Source: Ctenosaura bakeri (Eukaryota; Chordata; Lepidosauria; Squamata; Iguanidae). Taken from it: a DNA stretch of 64,000 nucleotides. Positions within the stretch are counted from its first letter, which is position 1. Each line of letters starts with the position of its first letter. The notes below the pieces were generated by a model. That model worked only from the letters and a program-made list of their open reading frames with translations, was not told where the DNA came from and did not search any database. The position numbers were made by a program, and so were the translations under genes. Below are positions 37,493 to 50,200 of this stretch, piece after piece. The stretch covers positions 459,053 to 523,052 of the forward strand of contig CAOLHI010000742.1 of NCBI GenBank assembly GCA_948474755.1, written 5' to 3'.

Positions 37493-37573
37493 TCCCTCCC
37501 AAAACTGCAAACCCCAGGATTCCATAGGATGTTGAAAGTGGAATAATCGTGCTATAATAGTGCAGAAATGGCC
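37493..37573. mobile_element. Half copy of family A MITE
   Basis: Only the right arm: ccctcccaaaactgcaaacc, ccataggatgttgaaagtgg, then tgcagaaatggcc. The left arm is absent. Confidence 0.8.
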
Positions 37574-38119
37574 AGAGAAAGGAAACAAGGTCAGAAGGGG
37601 GCCACGGTCAGAAAAAGGTTGAGAAACACTGTTCTAGACCATAGGATTGTCTAGAAAATAATATTTACGGTAACCAGCCATGTTAGATACGATTGTATTG
37701 TAAATTCCAAGTGGCTGGCATTGTTAATGACTTATTTAGATATAAGCTTCTACACATGCGGACTGAATTCTGAGAACAATGTGCAACAGTCATATCTAGC
37801 AGATGGCTAGTGAAGCACAGTTCCACATGCAGATCAGTTGTGACTGCAGCAGCACAGTCAAGTTCACAGAGCAGTGTGTGAATGCTTATTTGCCTCTGAA
37901 CATTGTACACAGTAATTGTGCAATGGGATGTCACCCACACACATTAACTATTTACTCACATCCATTACACTGCATTGGTATTCAATATCAGGATTGTGTA
38001 ATGCAAGCATAATGTAAGTATTGGTGCATATTTATGTTATGCTAAAAGAGTGTAGGATTTTAACCATTGTGTGTGTGTGTGTTGCTTATTCTTGTTTTCT
38101 CTCCTCTTAGCCTGATAAA

Positions 38120-38310
38120 CAAAAGCCAGCATAGTGTACTGGTTTTGAACATTGGGCTACAATGGTGGAGAAAAGGGTTCAGTTCCCTGCTCAGCCATGG
38201 ATACTCACTGGGTGACCTTCAACAAGTCACACACTCTCAGCCCTATGATAGGTTTGCACAAGGTCACCACAAGTCTGAATGGACTTGAAGGCATGGGACA
38301 ACAAACCCTG
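38120..38310 (+). repeat. tRNA-derived SINE with BovB-like tail
   Basis: aagccagcatagtgtactgg head, gggttcagttccctgctcag B-box region, actcactgggtgaccttcaa, and tail aatggacttgaaggcatggg with acaacaaa. Confidence 0.87.
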
Positions 38311-39172
38311 ATAAATAGCTTCTTGTATTTGGACACTTGGCTGTGTTGTTTAGAAGAAGACTTTGACTAAAATTCATGCATACACTTTAGTTCTTATGAT
38401 TTTCAAAACATTTTGTTAAATTCTGTGGTTCTGGACTTTGAGGCTAGGGAATACATAAAATGCTTTTTCCCCTTTAGAGCTTTGGATGAAGGGAAGAATA
38501 TCTAGCAAGACAGGCTTAGTGTTCCCAGGTAGCCTATCATTCATTTTCAGGGAAACACTTGGTAGGGAATGTTAATACCACCAGTGCTGTAACACTCACG
38601 AACTGTATTGCTTTTCTTTGTGGAAAATTTCTTCTACCAACCAAAGTTTGTTTTGGTGGATTAAAAGAAGAGTCTGCTATTAAAGAAGTCTACATCTGGC
38701 CTCTATTTTGTGAGAGCTGGCTCAGATAAAGGAAGCTCTGCTTTCACGATGGCTAATCCAAAACTGTTACGAGCAGGCCCTTGTTATCAATGACTCATGC
38801 TGTGCAATGCTGGAAGGGATGTTTCTTCAAAAAAAAAAGTACGAATGCAAAAAGCATGCTTTAATAATAGTTTAGTAAGTAAACCTGACAAGATCTCTTC
38901 ATTTTTAGAGACTTAAAAGAAATCAAGAAGTGACTGGCATAACCAACAAATATGGTGAAACGGCAAGCATGAAGATTTTGATTACGCTCCCCATTGACCT
39001 TTGCCATTGGCCTTGCTGGCTTGCACTTCTGGGAGTTAAAGTCCAAACCATCTGGAGGACTAAAGGTTTCTCTCCCCTGAACTATATGGTATTGTCAATC
39101 AATTCCATGTTATTAGGATTAACCTGTAAACACATTTGTCCTGATTTTAACCTGCAGCTGTGCCACAGCTCT
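38311..39172. other. Intergenic; one dispersed-repeat scrap
   Basis: Bases 39000-39065 (cttgcacttctgggagttaa) resemble a common squamate dispersed repeat. No gene. Confidence 0.4.
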
Positions 39173-39408
39173 TTTGTTGCTGGTGTGTGTTTTCAAGTCA
39201 TTTTTGACTTATGTTGACCTAAGATGAACCTATCACAGGGTTTTCTTGGAAAGATTTGTTCAGAGGGGTTAGCCATTGTTTTTCTCTGAGGCTGAGAGTG
39301 TGTGACTCGCCCAATGTCACTCAGTGGTTTTCCATGGCCAAGCAGGGTATGCAAACCCCTCATCTCTAGAGCTGCAGTACAACAATCAAACCACACGACA
39401 CTGGCTTT
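39173..39408 (-). repeat. tRNA-derived SINE with BovB-like tail
   Basis: ttgttgctggtgtgtgtttt tail, cttatgttgacctaagatga, ctctgaggctgagagtgtgt, and head end cacacgacactggctt in reverse order. Confidence 0.87.
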
Positions 39409-39888
39409 CTATTGTTGGTTAATTAACTTTTTTTTAGAAGTATATTATCATCCCAGTCTGTGTATGAAAATGACTGCAAATAGTCTGAGGGTTGGAACTG
39501 CTTGACAATCTATAGAACTGTGTAAAGAAATGAGAAAAAAAATGACAAGGGTACTTGCTCTGGCACTTAAGCACGCATTTTTCTAGTTTGTCACACAAAC
39601 ACTACTGCCACCATGTGGTGAGTGAAAGCAAACTCTTTGAAAGGGGAGTGGGACAACCCAGAGGGACTTTTGGAGAAAACTCAGCTCTCTCATTTAATCA
39701 ATACCAAAATACTATTATTATGTTTAGTCTCTTTTTAGCATAAAAATAATCACTTAGTTTCAAAAATGTTGCAGTGTTGGATTTTCACACCACAGGGGTT
39801 TGTTTCATCAGGTGTTGACTCTGCCTACACTACTGAATGTAAACTGTTGCAGGCTAAATTAGGAAAGACTATGAAACTTTGGGAGCCA

Positions 39889-40069
39889 GCATGGTGTAGT
39901 GGTTTGAGCACAGGACTATGTCTCTAGAGACCAGGGTTTGATTCCCTGTTCAGTCATGGAAATCCACTGGGTGCCTTTGGATGTATCACACACTCTCAGC
40001 CACAGAAAACCCCGTGATAGGTTCGTCTTAGGGTTGCATAAGTTGGAAATGACTTGAAGGCACACAAGA
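39889..40069 (+). repeat. tRNA-derived SINE with BovB-like tail (well preserved)
   Basis: ggagccagcatggtgtagtg then gtttgagcac (A box), gggtttgattccctgttcag (B box), catggaaatccactgggtgc, and tail gttggaaatgacttgaaggc. The best preserved of the SINE copies and the reference for the others. The tRNA-like head is not a tRNA gene: it has no acceptor stem or anticodon loop. Confidence 0.9.
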
Positions 40070-40489
40070 AACTTTTCTTAAAAAAATAAGTGATATACTT
40101 CTTCCACCACCCATATGTACACTTTGTGTTTTTCTTAGTATTATTCTTTAGTCTTGCTAGATTTTAATGCTTTTATAATTAAAATTGCCTAGTTCAGAGA
40201 CACTGTGATCTGGTTGTGAAAATTTGGCCCTGATGTGATGACATTCCCTGGGGAACCCCTGACAACTCAATCTCCTCTCGGCCTGACTTTACAGGGTCAC
40301 TGTGAGGAAGAAGTGTGGCAGAGGAAAGCCATGTATATGTCTCAGTTCACAGAGGTGGGGCAGTTTCACCCCTCTGATCCCAAACTCCTGAAACATAGGG
40401 GTGGCTTTTCAATGGTATGTCCAGCATTTCTTTCGAAAACAAACTGACCAACAAAAACAAACTCCTCCCTTCAATTTTTGGCTTTACTT

Positions 40490-40495
40490 TTTATT
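40490..40495 (-). terminator. Probable distal poly(A) signal of E2F7
   Basis: AATAAA read on the minus strand, about 3.54 kb past the E2F7 stop. Downstream on the minus strand comes AAATTG, then a run rich in GTTTG/TTTTTGTTGG, the usual layout of a cleavage site plus GU-rich element. Confidence 0.45.
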
Positions 40496-42899
40496 AGTTT
40501 ACAAAGATTAGTCTTCTAATGGAAAGTATAAAAATATCCATACTCCTCCCCCAAGAATAGTGTGTGCTCATAATAGTTTTATAAACAGAATGTTGCAAAG
40601 AACTAAGGACAGGAGGAAAGTCATTTCTAACCAGTAAGAAGAACCACAAGCAGTTGCAAAGTCAATACCAAAGTAATTTAGCAGTGCAATGTTATAAACA
40701 TGAAGCAGCTTTACATTAAAAAAAAATTAAATATAGAAATAGCACCTTTTACAAAAGGAATTGAGAAATGTAAACGTCATAGGTAGATTCAAGTATATAA
40801 ACTATGCACAATCTTCCCCCCGACAAACATTTTAGTACCAGAGTAGGATGGTTTTAAAGTCCTGAAATCCTGCACAATCGAGGCATGAGCACTTAGATCA
40901 GTGCAAACAATCTTCTTCCCTCTCAGTTTACTCATAAAGAGCTTTTATGAAACAGAAGGGTATGAACTGTGGATCACCACTGTACTTTGGGTCACCAGCG
41001 CTGTAGATTCAGAGCATCACTGAACTCCTGCAGCTTCACTCCTGCTTCTACTTACAAGTCTTTCCAATGATTACTGTTAGGACAGATTAGATGTGTTGGC
41101 TATTGGCCATGCTGGAAATTCAAATCCAACAATATCTGGAGGGCCTTAGGTCTTCACTCCTTTGATCTAATCCCCCATGATTTCCCAGTTCATGCTCAGC
41201 TAAAAACCTTTTAGGTTCGTAAGTGACAACAGCCAGACCCATGCAGGTTAGATGCTGTCTGTCCACTCAGCTATAAGAGTCTTAGCACAGTGTTATCCTA
41301 TCCCCTTTAAACCTTCAAGGGCAATTCTCCTAATCTTTTTAACCTGGGGACAAAATGCTCGGTCATAATTGGGACAAACTTCCTCTTTCTTCTGAACAAA
41401 TGCCTACTATAGACTCAATTTTCCACTGGCTACACTTCACAAAGATTCATGTCTTACACATTATTTTGTTTTACTCGAAATAGTTTTGTGAAGCTGATGA
41501 AAACAAATATGCTCATCAAAGGGAGTTGTCCCAGTGGAAGGATTCACTTTGTCTCTTTCATTTTTCCTTCCTGTTCTGTGTGACCAAAACCATGTGCCCA
41601 AGAAAGTAGCATTTGGGTACTGAAAATGAAAACAGCAACGCTGGAGGGCAGCCAAGGGGTAGGGAGAAGTAGCATACTGTTTTTGTAATGTTTATGAAAA
41701 TGTTTCAGACCAGCCTTCATCTTCTGGTACCATTCCTTTATTGCCACATGGAATACACATGGAGGAAGGAAGACTAAGAGTAGGCACCTCTTATGATCTT
41801 TCTTTTAAGAGGAACAGTATGTTTTAAGGCCAAACTGGTTTGGATTTGGGCTGGCTGAGAAGTAGGTGCTCCAGCAAGTTACTGACCTGCTGCAATTATA
41901 CTTGGCAATGACTGTGGTTGTTAACAGAAGACTCAAAAAATTGGAATGTACATGTATGAAATAACACATCAATTGAAAGTCATAAACACACACACACTCT
42001 GTAGTGTTAAGAACTTCTTTAAAAGCTAACAGCCACTGTCAACAACAGTTTTGTGGCACCTATAGGACTAATACATTTATCATGCCACAAACTTCAAGTG
42101 GACCCAATCCACCATAGCAGTAGATCAGTTTCATGAAAGCTTATGCTGCTACCAATGTGTTAAAGAGCTTCTTGATTTTGCTGTGATAGACTAACAGAAA
42201 TAGTAGAATATAACAGTATTTGGGTCTTGTTTCTGCGTGTTTTAAATTTCTATGATTTTTATTGCTGTGATTTAAGAAACTTAAGTCTCATCACCCTCCC
42301 TGTAAGGCCATCATTGGTCTAATCTACCATCAGGATTCTGCATTTCCCACTTAACTCTGCACTTCCACTAGAATTATTCATACTTAATTTCCTTTTGGCA
42401 ACACACTTCATTATTTAAAATTCAGCTTAAACACAGACTAAAACATTATTCCTGAGCCTCTGAAATGACAGATTAGAAAGTTTGTCTGGCCTCAGGAAAC
42501 AGACATCATCTATACAAAGTCATCTCTAGATTTTAAAAAAAGAGCCAGTATATAGTAACTGTCCATTCACTTGATTATAAACTTAGAGGTAACATGATGA
42601 TGGATTTTCTTTTAAAATGTGCTACTGAAATGGTGAAGTAAACTTAAGAAGTCTATACTACTCCATTCATTTAGAAAAGATTAACTGCTCTCGAGTACCA
42701 ACAGCCAGTTTGGGAACTCTAAATTAACATTCATCCCCGGATCCTTCTTTCTATCAAGTCCACAGATTAATCTTGCTGCTTTGACTGATCACTCCGTCAT
42801 TTTTCAGTTTCTGTGCTAGGTAACAAATTTCCCATTTCTTGTCCTGTTTTCCATCTGACCTTAACAGCCACTCATGTCGTAAACATTGTGCTCAAAAAT

Positions 42900-42920
42900 T
42901 TTTTTTTTAAAAAATAAAAT
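42900..42920 (+). repeat. T/A homopolymer tract in the E2F7 3' UTR
   Basis: A run of T followed by a run of A; no gene meaning seen. Confidence 0.6.
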
Positions 42921-44031
42921 CTGGATATTTTAATTGTGTAATTCATACAGATCTGCACCACAGGCATTATCAGTCAAACTTGTTATAATTTCTTAGAAGG
43001 GTAGTCCTTGCAGAGACTGTGGCATAATTACAGATGAGGCACTCTGAGTGCAATGCCATTAATGGATTTCTCACTTAGTTGTAAAATATATAGTACTGTA
43101 GACCATATATACATTAGAGAAATTAGTTGTCACTGCACACATTTCAGAGAACTGTAATTCTTGAAATAAACTGCTAGTCTGTACAGCAGTCTGCCCCTGA
43201 GGCTGGTGACCTTCATCACTGGCTGGTGGATTTTGGGAGCTGCCATCCAATACATCTTGAGGGCACCAGGTTGTGAAAGGCTGCTCTACAGTTTTGGAAA
43301 CAAGATTTTCTGCCAGTGACAGTTAATTTGCCTATCTTGTGTAGAAAGAAAAGGACACAGTAAAGGTACTGCAACATTCATTAATATAAACTCCACTGAA
43401 ATATTTAAAACTTCACAGTTGTTTTGGTCTTAAAGTATTTCACATGAGTACATTCATCCACATGTTGTAGGTTATTAGACTTTTGCTTAACAAGTGCAGG
43501 GAAAACTGTACATCCATCAGTTACATTCAAGTACTCTGCAAAAGTCTTTTGTTCTGAAGTTGCAAATGATTTCTGCTAAAAAGCATACTCCAGAGCTATA
43601 GCAAAGCAACAGCTGCTATACTACTTCACTTAGAAGTCTTCCTGGCCCACCTCACATACAGACACAGGATAAACAGGGCTTCTGTAAAGAGTGTCCTATC
43701 CCTACATAAGTGCTAGCCAGCTCCCCGCTTTTGGATTTGGAACAGACACCACTAAACCTGTCACAAGTAATATTTATTTTCTTAAAACTCACCAAAATAG
43801 GATCTGATACTCCCTTGTGCACAATTTGAGTTCTAATTAATATTTACATAACCAGGGCAATTCATCGATAGAGAAATTTAGCAGACAATGCACAGTGGAC
43901 AAGTGTGCCTTTGGAATGCTAGTTTAACAGTTTTTTCCCCTCTCTCTCCCTTTTTAATGTAATAACTGCTTATTTCTGTAATAACTATGAGGCTCTGTTC
44001 TAAACCGACTGCACCTTGACAGTGATCCAGA

Positions 44032-44208
44032 TTACTCAGAACTGCTGCTGGAGATTTCTAATCTTCTTTGAACTGAACTTGCTGTTCTGCTCTGGCTGCC
44101 TTCATTTTTTCGCCATGCAGTAGGATCTTCAAGGCTGCCTGGTGTCTTGAAAAATGCCTCTTTGGATGTGGGGCGTATATTCTTAGGAGTCAGTGGTGTT
44201 GAAGAAGG
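44032..44208 (-). CDS. E2F7: E2F7 last coding exon with TAA stop
   Basis: 177 coding bp. The acceptor is TTAAATGAATAG|CCTTCTTCA, with a weak polypyrimidine tract. It encodes [58 protein letters not shown] and stop. [11 protein letters not shown] and SxQRRLEI are the hallmark C terminus of E2F7. Phase 0 at its start matches the phase-0 end of the previous exon. Confidence 0.94.
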   Translation of the reverse strand, partial: PSSTPLTPKNIRPTSKEAFFKTPGSLEDPTAWRKNEGSQSRTASSVQRRLEISSSSSE

Positions 44209-47200
44209 CTATTCATTTAAAAAGATAAAGACAAATTGGTTCAGTTCTGCATTTGTTGTTGTTTTTTGCCCAGTTTTTTTCCTCCTATTTTTATACTGAA
44301 AAAAAAAATCTAAAATTTAAAAAAAAAAAGGCAGTACCAATACTGGAACTGGAATTTTACTTTAGAGCAACAATTTAGCTATGAACAAGTCTAGCTTGGA
44401 CGCCAATCTGCATGTTAAGACTGTTAACAAGAAAAGTGCTGATCACGGCTTAGGGAAGAACCAGAAGCTGTCTTTATTTACAGTTGGCCCTCCATATTCA
44501 CTAGGGTTAGGGCCCAGGACTCCCCAAAAGTGGAAAAATCACAAAGATCAAAATGTTTGTGTGTATTTATTGGGAGGGGGCTGAGGCATGGTGGGGAGAA
44601 TGAGCACCTAGGATGCAAAACCAGGTGAGGGAAAGGGTAAGGAAAAGAGATGGGTTGGCATGGTAGCCCTATACTTCCTCTCTTGCCTGCCTCCTTCCTT
44701 GGGAGTGTGTGGGGCACTGGGAGAGGATTCGTGGTGCTGAGAAATTGGGTTATGATCTGTCCTTAGCTGGCTAGGCAGCGGCTGGTGGAGGAGGAGGTGG
44801 GTGTTTAAAGAGCTTCACTATTCCTTTGGAAAAGTAGCACTTGAGTTGGGGGGAGGTAGCAATTGGAAAAACACACAAATAATCAAATCCATGAAAATTA
44901 AACCCACAGTAGTGGAGGTCTGACTGCATGGTGATTTCCCCCTGCTCTTCTGGTTTTGCAAAGTGTCCCATGCAGAAAAAAATAATTAGGATACAATTAA
45001 AAATGGGCAGTTAATATACACTTTAAAAAAAAGAAAATCAAACAATATTAAAAAGGAAATGATTAATACAGAAGGGACAACAGTCTTCATTTGGCCCTCC
45101 CTTCCCCCTAAGTGATCACTTTATTTAGGGTGGTTCCCACTACAGTGATGGCAAGAAAGTCAAGAAGGCAGAGAGAGCCTTCAGCTGGCCAGTGGAGCAG
45201 GCAAACCACTTCAAGTTCTAATCTGACCCTTAAAAGAGCCACCTAAGCTGCTAAACCTGCTTGAGAGATACGGTTCAGCACTTTCAACAGCTTCTTTAAA
45301 AGTTCAGATTGCCATCCAGAGCAAGCTCAACACTCCCCTTGCAAAGAAGCCACTGGCATGTAACACTTTTTTGCACCAGTTTTTGGTTCTATAGGGGAAG
45401 GTTATTTACATGCTGTTTCAGCTGAGTATGGCTGTAAGAATATGGTGTCAGTTCAGAACATTTTTATACTGACAATGGCCAAGATTCTAGCTTGGCTACT
45501 TAACTACCTTAGTTGTGTGACTAAGTAGCATCTCCTGGCCCAAACCACCAACCCTGGCTTAAAGGTAGCAGCTGCTACAATGGGGATCTGTTAGAGTCTG
45601 AAGCAGGATTCCTGTCACAATTAGCCCTCCCACTGGCGATTGCTCGCAAGAGCGGGAGGAAAGAGTACAGCAGTGTGCTGCATCCCAGTTGACAGGAGAA
45701 GAGACCTCCTTTGCTTGCATTGGCTGCTGCCCAGCAATACTAAAAGACTGGGGGACTTTTATGATCCCTCTAAGTTACACATTTGTAATAGCAATGGTGA
45801 ATTCCAGCCAATATGTTTTATTTTAATAGTAATTTCCTTAGAACTGAGTGGGAAACAGGCAGCGCTATTGTTGGAGTTCAGTTCTTATTAGGTCTAGCCA
45901 GCAGTCCCAATGGTGAGGGATGATGGGAGCTGTAGGACTCAGATGATCTTTAGCTGCTAGAAGTAAAATGGAATTTTGGGACTAGCAGGCCTTTTGATTT
46001 AAGCAGACAAGTTTTTAAGCATTGCCACTCATAGGAGTTTTACATCCCTGTGTTAGATTAATCTTTTGTTTTCTCACCTGTTGTAATTTCAAAAAGGTGA
46101 CTGGCTGACCCATACAAACTGCTGAATCTGGTTTAACAGAGCTGCAAGCAGATCCGAGCACAGGGCTCAGCTGTACAGCTGAATGAATCTGCTGGTGCAA
46201 TTCCCGTGCTTGTAGCTGTGATGAATTTTGAGTAAGGATTGCTGGGGTCCCAATGAAAACAGGTGTTGTAGATGTCAAGCCAGGCATACTAAAATTCATG
46301 CATGCGACGCTTGGGAAGGAGCCAGAAGGAGCAGAAGAAAGTTGGCTTGTTGTTGCTGCTGGAGAATAGATAAGAGGGAGTGGTGCCAGAGCTGTAGATG
46401 GAACCATCATACAGGGAACATTAAGTGAAGGCAAATGGCTTGAAGGTAGGCTGACAGGACCAGGAGCCTGGCTGGCAGGAAGCAGAAAATTAAAACCGTT
46501 TAATCCTGGAGGAAAGAACAGAAGCAGATAATTGCAATTAGAAAGATACCTTGTGTCCCTTCTCTCAAGGAGGAAGGTTTCGGAATAAGGTATCAGTGAG
46601 AAGCTGAGATTAATTGATCACTGTTAACAGTTTGCTTTTTTACGTATAATTTCAGACTGTTAGTTCGAGTCAGGAGATAGAAATGTTTGTAACTGTCATT
46701 ACACAACAGAGGGTGATATCTAAAATGATCATGCAGTAGAGTTCCAAGAATCTGGACTCACTGTTTTAAAAGACAGTAAGTTGACAGCACTTTTATCAAG
46801 CAGACTGAATGATCCAGCAGTGGATGATGTGATACCTTTTCTTCATACTGACTGAGACTTAAAAGAAAATATGTGGGAGACAGAAAAGTCACCTTTCCCT
46901 TCCAAAGGAGCTTGTGGGGTGGGAATGGATCCGGGCTGTAGTTCTGTCTCTTTCTCCCCACAGTCTAAAGAAATTTCAAATGTAGTATTTTGTTGGAATG
47001 ACAGGTAAAGAACAGCTTTAGAGAACTGGTCTGCTGGTAAAGAAGATTTATGTTGGAGAAATGATACTAGGGGAAAAAATGACCCCTCCCCATCACTCCA
47101 TCCTACATCAAAAGAATCAACCACATCTCTCCCTTCTTAATTAGTTTGGTCTTTGTTGTAATTCTTTTAAAGTTGAAGTGTAAAGCCTACATGTCATTTA

Positions 47201-50200
47201 CTCAGATGTATGCCCAAGGGACCCTCAAGGGACTTACTCCCGTGTATAGAACTGCAGTCAAGGGGTTTTTATTGAAATGCCTTGCTATTATTATGTGTGA
47301 TTAGTTTGGCTTTGGCCATTTCTGCACTACACCGTTATAGTGCTATTATTCCACTTTCAACATCCTATGGAATCCTGGGGTTTGCATTTTCCAGAGGGGC
47401 TGCAAACCCCAGGATTCCATAGGGTGTTGAAAGTGGAATAATAGCACTATAATGGTGTAGTGTGGAAAGGCCCTTTGAGTTATGTTGACCCTATATAGAC
47501 AAGGGACCTCCAAGAGATCCTGTTATTAACAGCAGTAGTAGAGAACAGCACTGGCACTTTAGCTAACTCTAGTTACTGCTTCCCAGAAGGCGGCTCTAGG
47601 AAACCACTTCTACATGTCTTTATCTTGAAAACCCCCTGATCAGATTGAAATGTCAACCTAGGAATCAATGATTGTACTGTAAGGCATGGCCTTAAATTCT
47701 CTTTTAGTATTGACTAGAGAAGACCCATTTAATCTACCATATTTTGTCTCACCATCCAATAACAGATTCAATGGGTCTACTCTAGTTGGATGCCAGCCAT
47801 TGTTGGAAAATACATTCCAGTTAGATGTTAAGAGTATATTTTTAGAGTGGTCTTTACCAGTTGTAGGCTGTACATAGAAATATTGTGGTAGGGAGGGCTG
47901 TTTGTCATTTTCTTGAGAAACCTGTTCATTTTCTTTTGTGCTTTCTTTCAGCTCTTTACTTCTGTATGGCTTGTCTTGCTCCCATGATCCTAAGGATTTA
48001 GCTGTATCTTGCTCCCATGATCCTAAGGATTTAGCTGTGTCTCTTATGGCAGCTTCCAGAGCAGCAGAAGTCCCTGATTCAAGCTGAAAGCCTCTTAGCT
48101 GGTCAATGGGACTGCAGTTACAATCTGGGGAAGATTCTGTGTCCACGGGCTTAATGGTCTTCTAAGAAAAGAACAGAAAGAGAAACACAAATCATCCTCC
48201 TCTTCTTAGAGATGCAGCTCTATGGGAGGCTAGGAAAATAACATGGTACAACTTCTAACTAGCCTTGAAAGGTTAAAAACTGAAGCTGATAATGGGATAA
48301 ATTATTCCTGAAACAGCTTTCCTAATAAAAGTCCTCCCACTTCATGATTTCTTTAGAGCAAAACTACACAAATGTCTGTTGTTTTTTTCTTCCATGTTGC
48401 CTACTGGAAGTTCATCCATGGAACTGGCAAAAAAATGAGCAAAACTCTAGTTTGTGTTTCTGAGTAAGAAACAACAAACAAAAACCAGAGGTTTAGATGG
48501 ACTGTTACCTTTTTCTTTGGATGACTTGGCAAAATACTTTTGCTCCTGCTTATAGGTTGATTACCCCATTGTCCTTGGGGAAACTGACTTGTCCTTCACT
48601 GAAATAACAAATCGTGAGTAATTTGCAGCATACCTGTCGAATTATGAAGGCTATTTTATGGAGTAATTGGGGATTAGATGGAGATTTGAATAAGAAGTGG
48701 GACCAAACAATCTTTTGAATCCTTGTTGCCTCAAAGGGGAGAACTAGGTCTAATGGTTTTAAGTTACAGGAAATTGTTTTCAACTGAACATTAGAAAGAA
48801 CTTCGTGACAGTGAGAGCAATTTGGCAATGGAACCAATTGCTTAGAGAGATGGTGAAATCTCCTTCTCTGGATGTCTTCAAATAAGAGACTAGCAGGTAC
48901 CTGCCAAGGATGCTTAAACTGGAGATCCTGCATTGTGTAAGGCAGTGGTTCTCAACCTTCCTAATGCTGCAACTCTTTAATACAGTTCCTCACGTTGTGG
49001 TGACCCCCAACCATAAAATTATTTTTGTTGCTACTTCATAACTGTAATTTTGCTACTGTTATGAATCGTAATGTAAATATCTGATATGCAGGATATATTT
49101 TCATTGTTACAAATTGAATTAAAGCATAGTGATTAATCACAAAAACAATATGTAATTATATATTGTGAAATATTTATTTCTAACTACAAATAAATGAAAT
49201 TTTGTCTTGAAGCATGGTGTAGCATGGGTAACAGCCTTAATATAAAATAGTAAACTACATTGCTACATTTTGTGACAGTATGCATAAAAAGCCAACGCCA
49301 GTGCGGAGGCTGAGATTGCTTCTTTCTCACCAACATCCTTTAGGAAAAATACAAAACAATGCAATGGCAACATTTCTCGTGGACTTCTTCTCTTGTCTTC
49401 TGAGAAGTACAATTATCATAGGCCATGCTACTTTTCTCAAGCTTGAAAAAACATATGGTAGTTCCTAAAGATTCAGAGGCCAACTTCTTGCCTCAGATAA
49501 GGAAGTGTACAGAAAATATAATTGTTTTAATTCTGCTACATCTAAAACAGTGTCACAGTATTTTACTGTTATGATTTCCATGTACTGTAGTTTTAATATA
49601 GTATTTTATCTCACTTCTTTCCTTCCTAGAATTCTTATTCTGTCCTGTGTTTTCAGTACTATTACAAACATGGCTGGAAATCTCTTACAAAGTTTACTTT
49701 TACAAAAAGGCAAATAAATGTAAAAGACATATTGCTTCAATAATAAACAAAAAAGAAATAGTGACAAGATGCCATTTTCATGTGTCCTGTATGCATATTT
49801 TTCACATGTCTTGCAGAAATTCAACAAAGGTTCCACAATGCCAAACCAAATGGGTTGGATCCAGACACCAGCAAGTGGAATTCCAGTCAAAAAGACTGCT
49901 CGTTGAAGGGGGATAGTAAAGAGATCACTTTTACTGATTTCTTCTTCCCATCACAGCTGTGTCATCTGCTCTACAACACTCTGTAAAGCAGGCTGTAAAG
50001 TAGTGCAAAAGGAAGGAAAAATCAATGTAAATTGCAACCCCTTACTCCTTCTTTCATCAGTTTTTTTTTCCACAAACAAAAGGAATCTCTTCAAATAGAA
50101 CAAGAATTCTGGTTCAAAGCCAATATAAGAGTCAGTCTGCCCATTAATACACGATGCAAGTGTATTACATGTTTATTTAATTTCTAAAGATCAGCACTTA

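Larger units (their letters stand above)
36709..37631. mobile_element. hAT element (923 bp) carrying a half MITE and a (CTTT)n run
   Basis: Termini CAGTGTTTCTCAACTGG and GGTTGAGAAACACTG. Flanks ctctagac (36701-36708) and ttctagac (37632-37639) match 7 of 8. gggggccatctggggg-like sequence lies near both ends. The 110-codon minus frame inside (36677-37009) runs across the border and is not a transposase. Inside are a (tttc)n microsatellite (37377-37430) and half a family A MITE (37493-37573). Confidence 0.8.
40470..44031 (-). other. E2F7: E2F7 3' UTR (probable extent)
   Basis: About 3.5 kb of AT-rich sequence after the E2F7 stop with few recognisable transposons, unlike the DNA on either side. 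The distal end is placed at the AATAAA at 40495-40490 (minus strand), followed by a T/G-rich stretch suitable for a cleavage element. A proximal AATAAA near 43775 and another near 42260 could give shorter transcripts. The fragment at 43192-43290 and a similar one near 41095-41155 resemble a common squamate dispersed repeat. The true end needs transcript data. Confidence 0.55.

Noticed and set aside
37683..38012. CRISPR-like or tandem array suggested by repeated tgtgcaa/cattgtac motifs.
   Set aside because: Motifs are irregular and few; the organism is a vertebrate, so an array is not expected.
39889..39980. tRNA gene suggested by A- and B-box-like motifs.
   Set aside because: The same sequence recurs more than ten times with a shared non-tRNA body and BovB-like tail; it is a SINE head with no cloverleaf.
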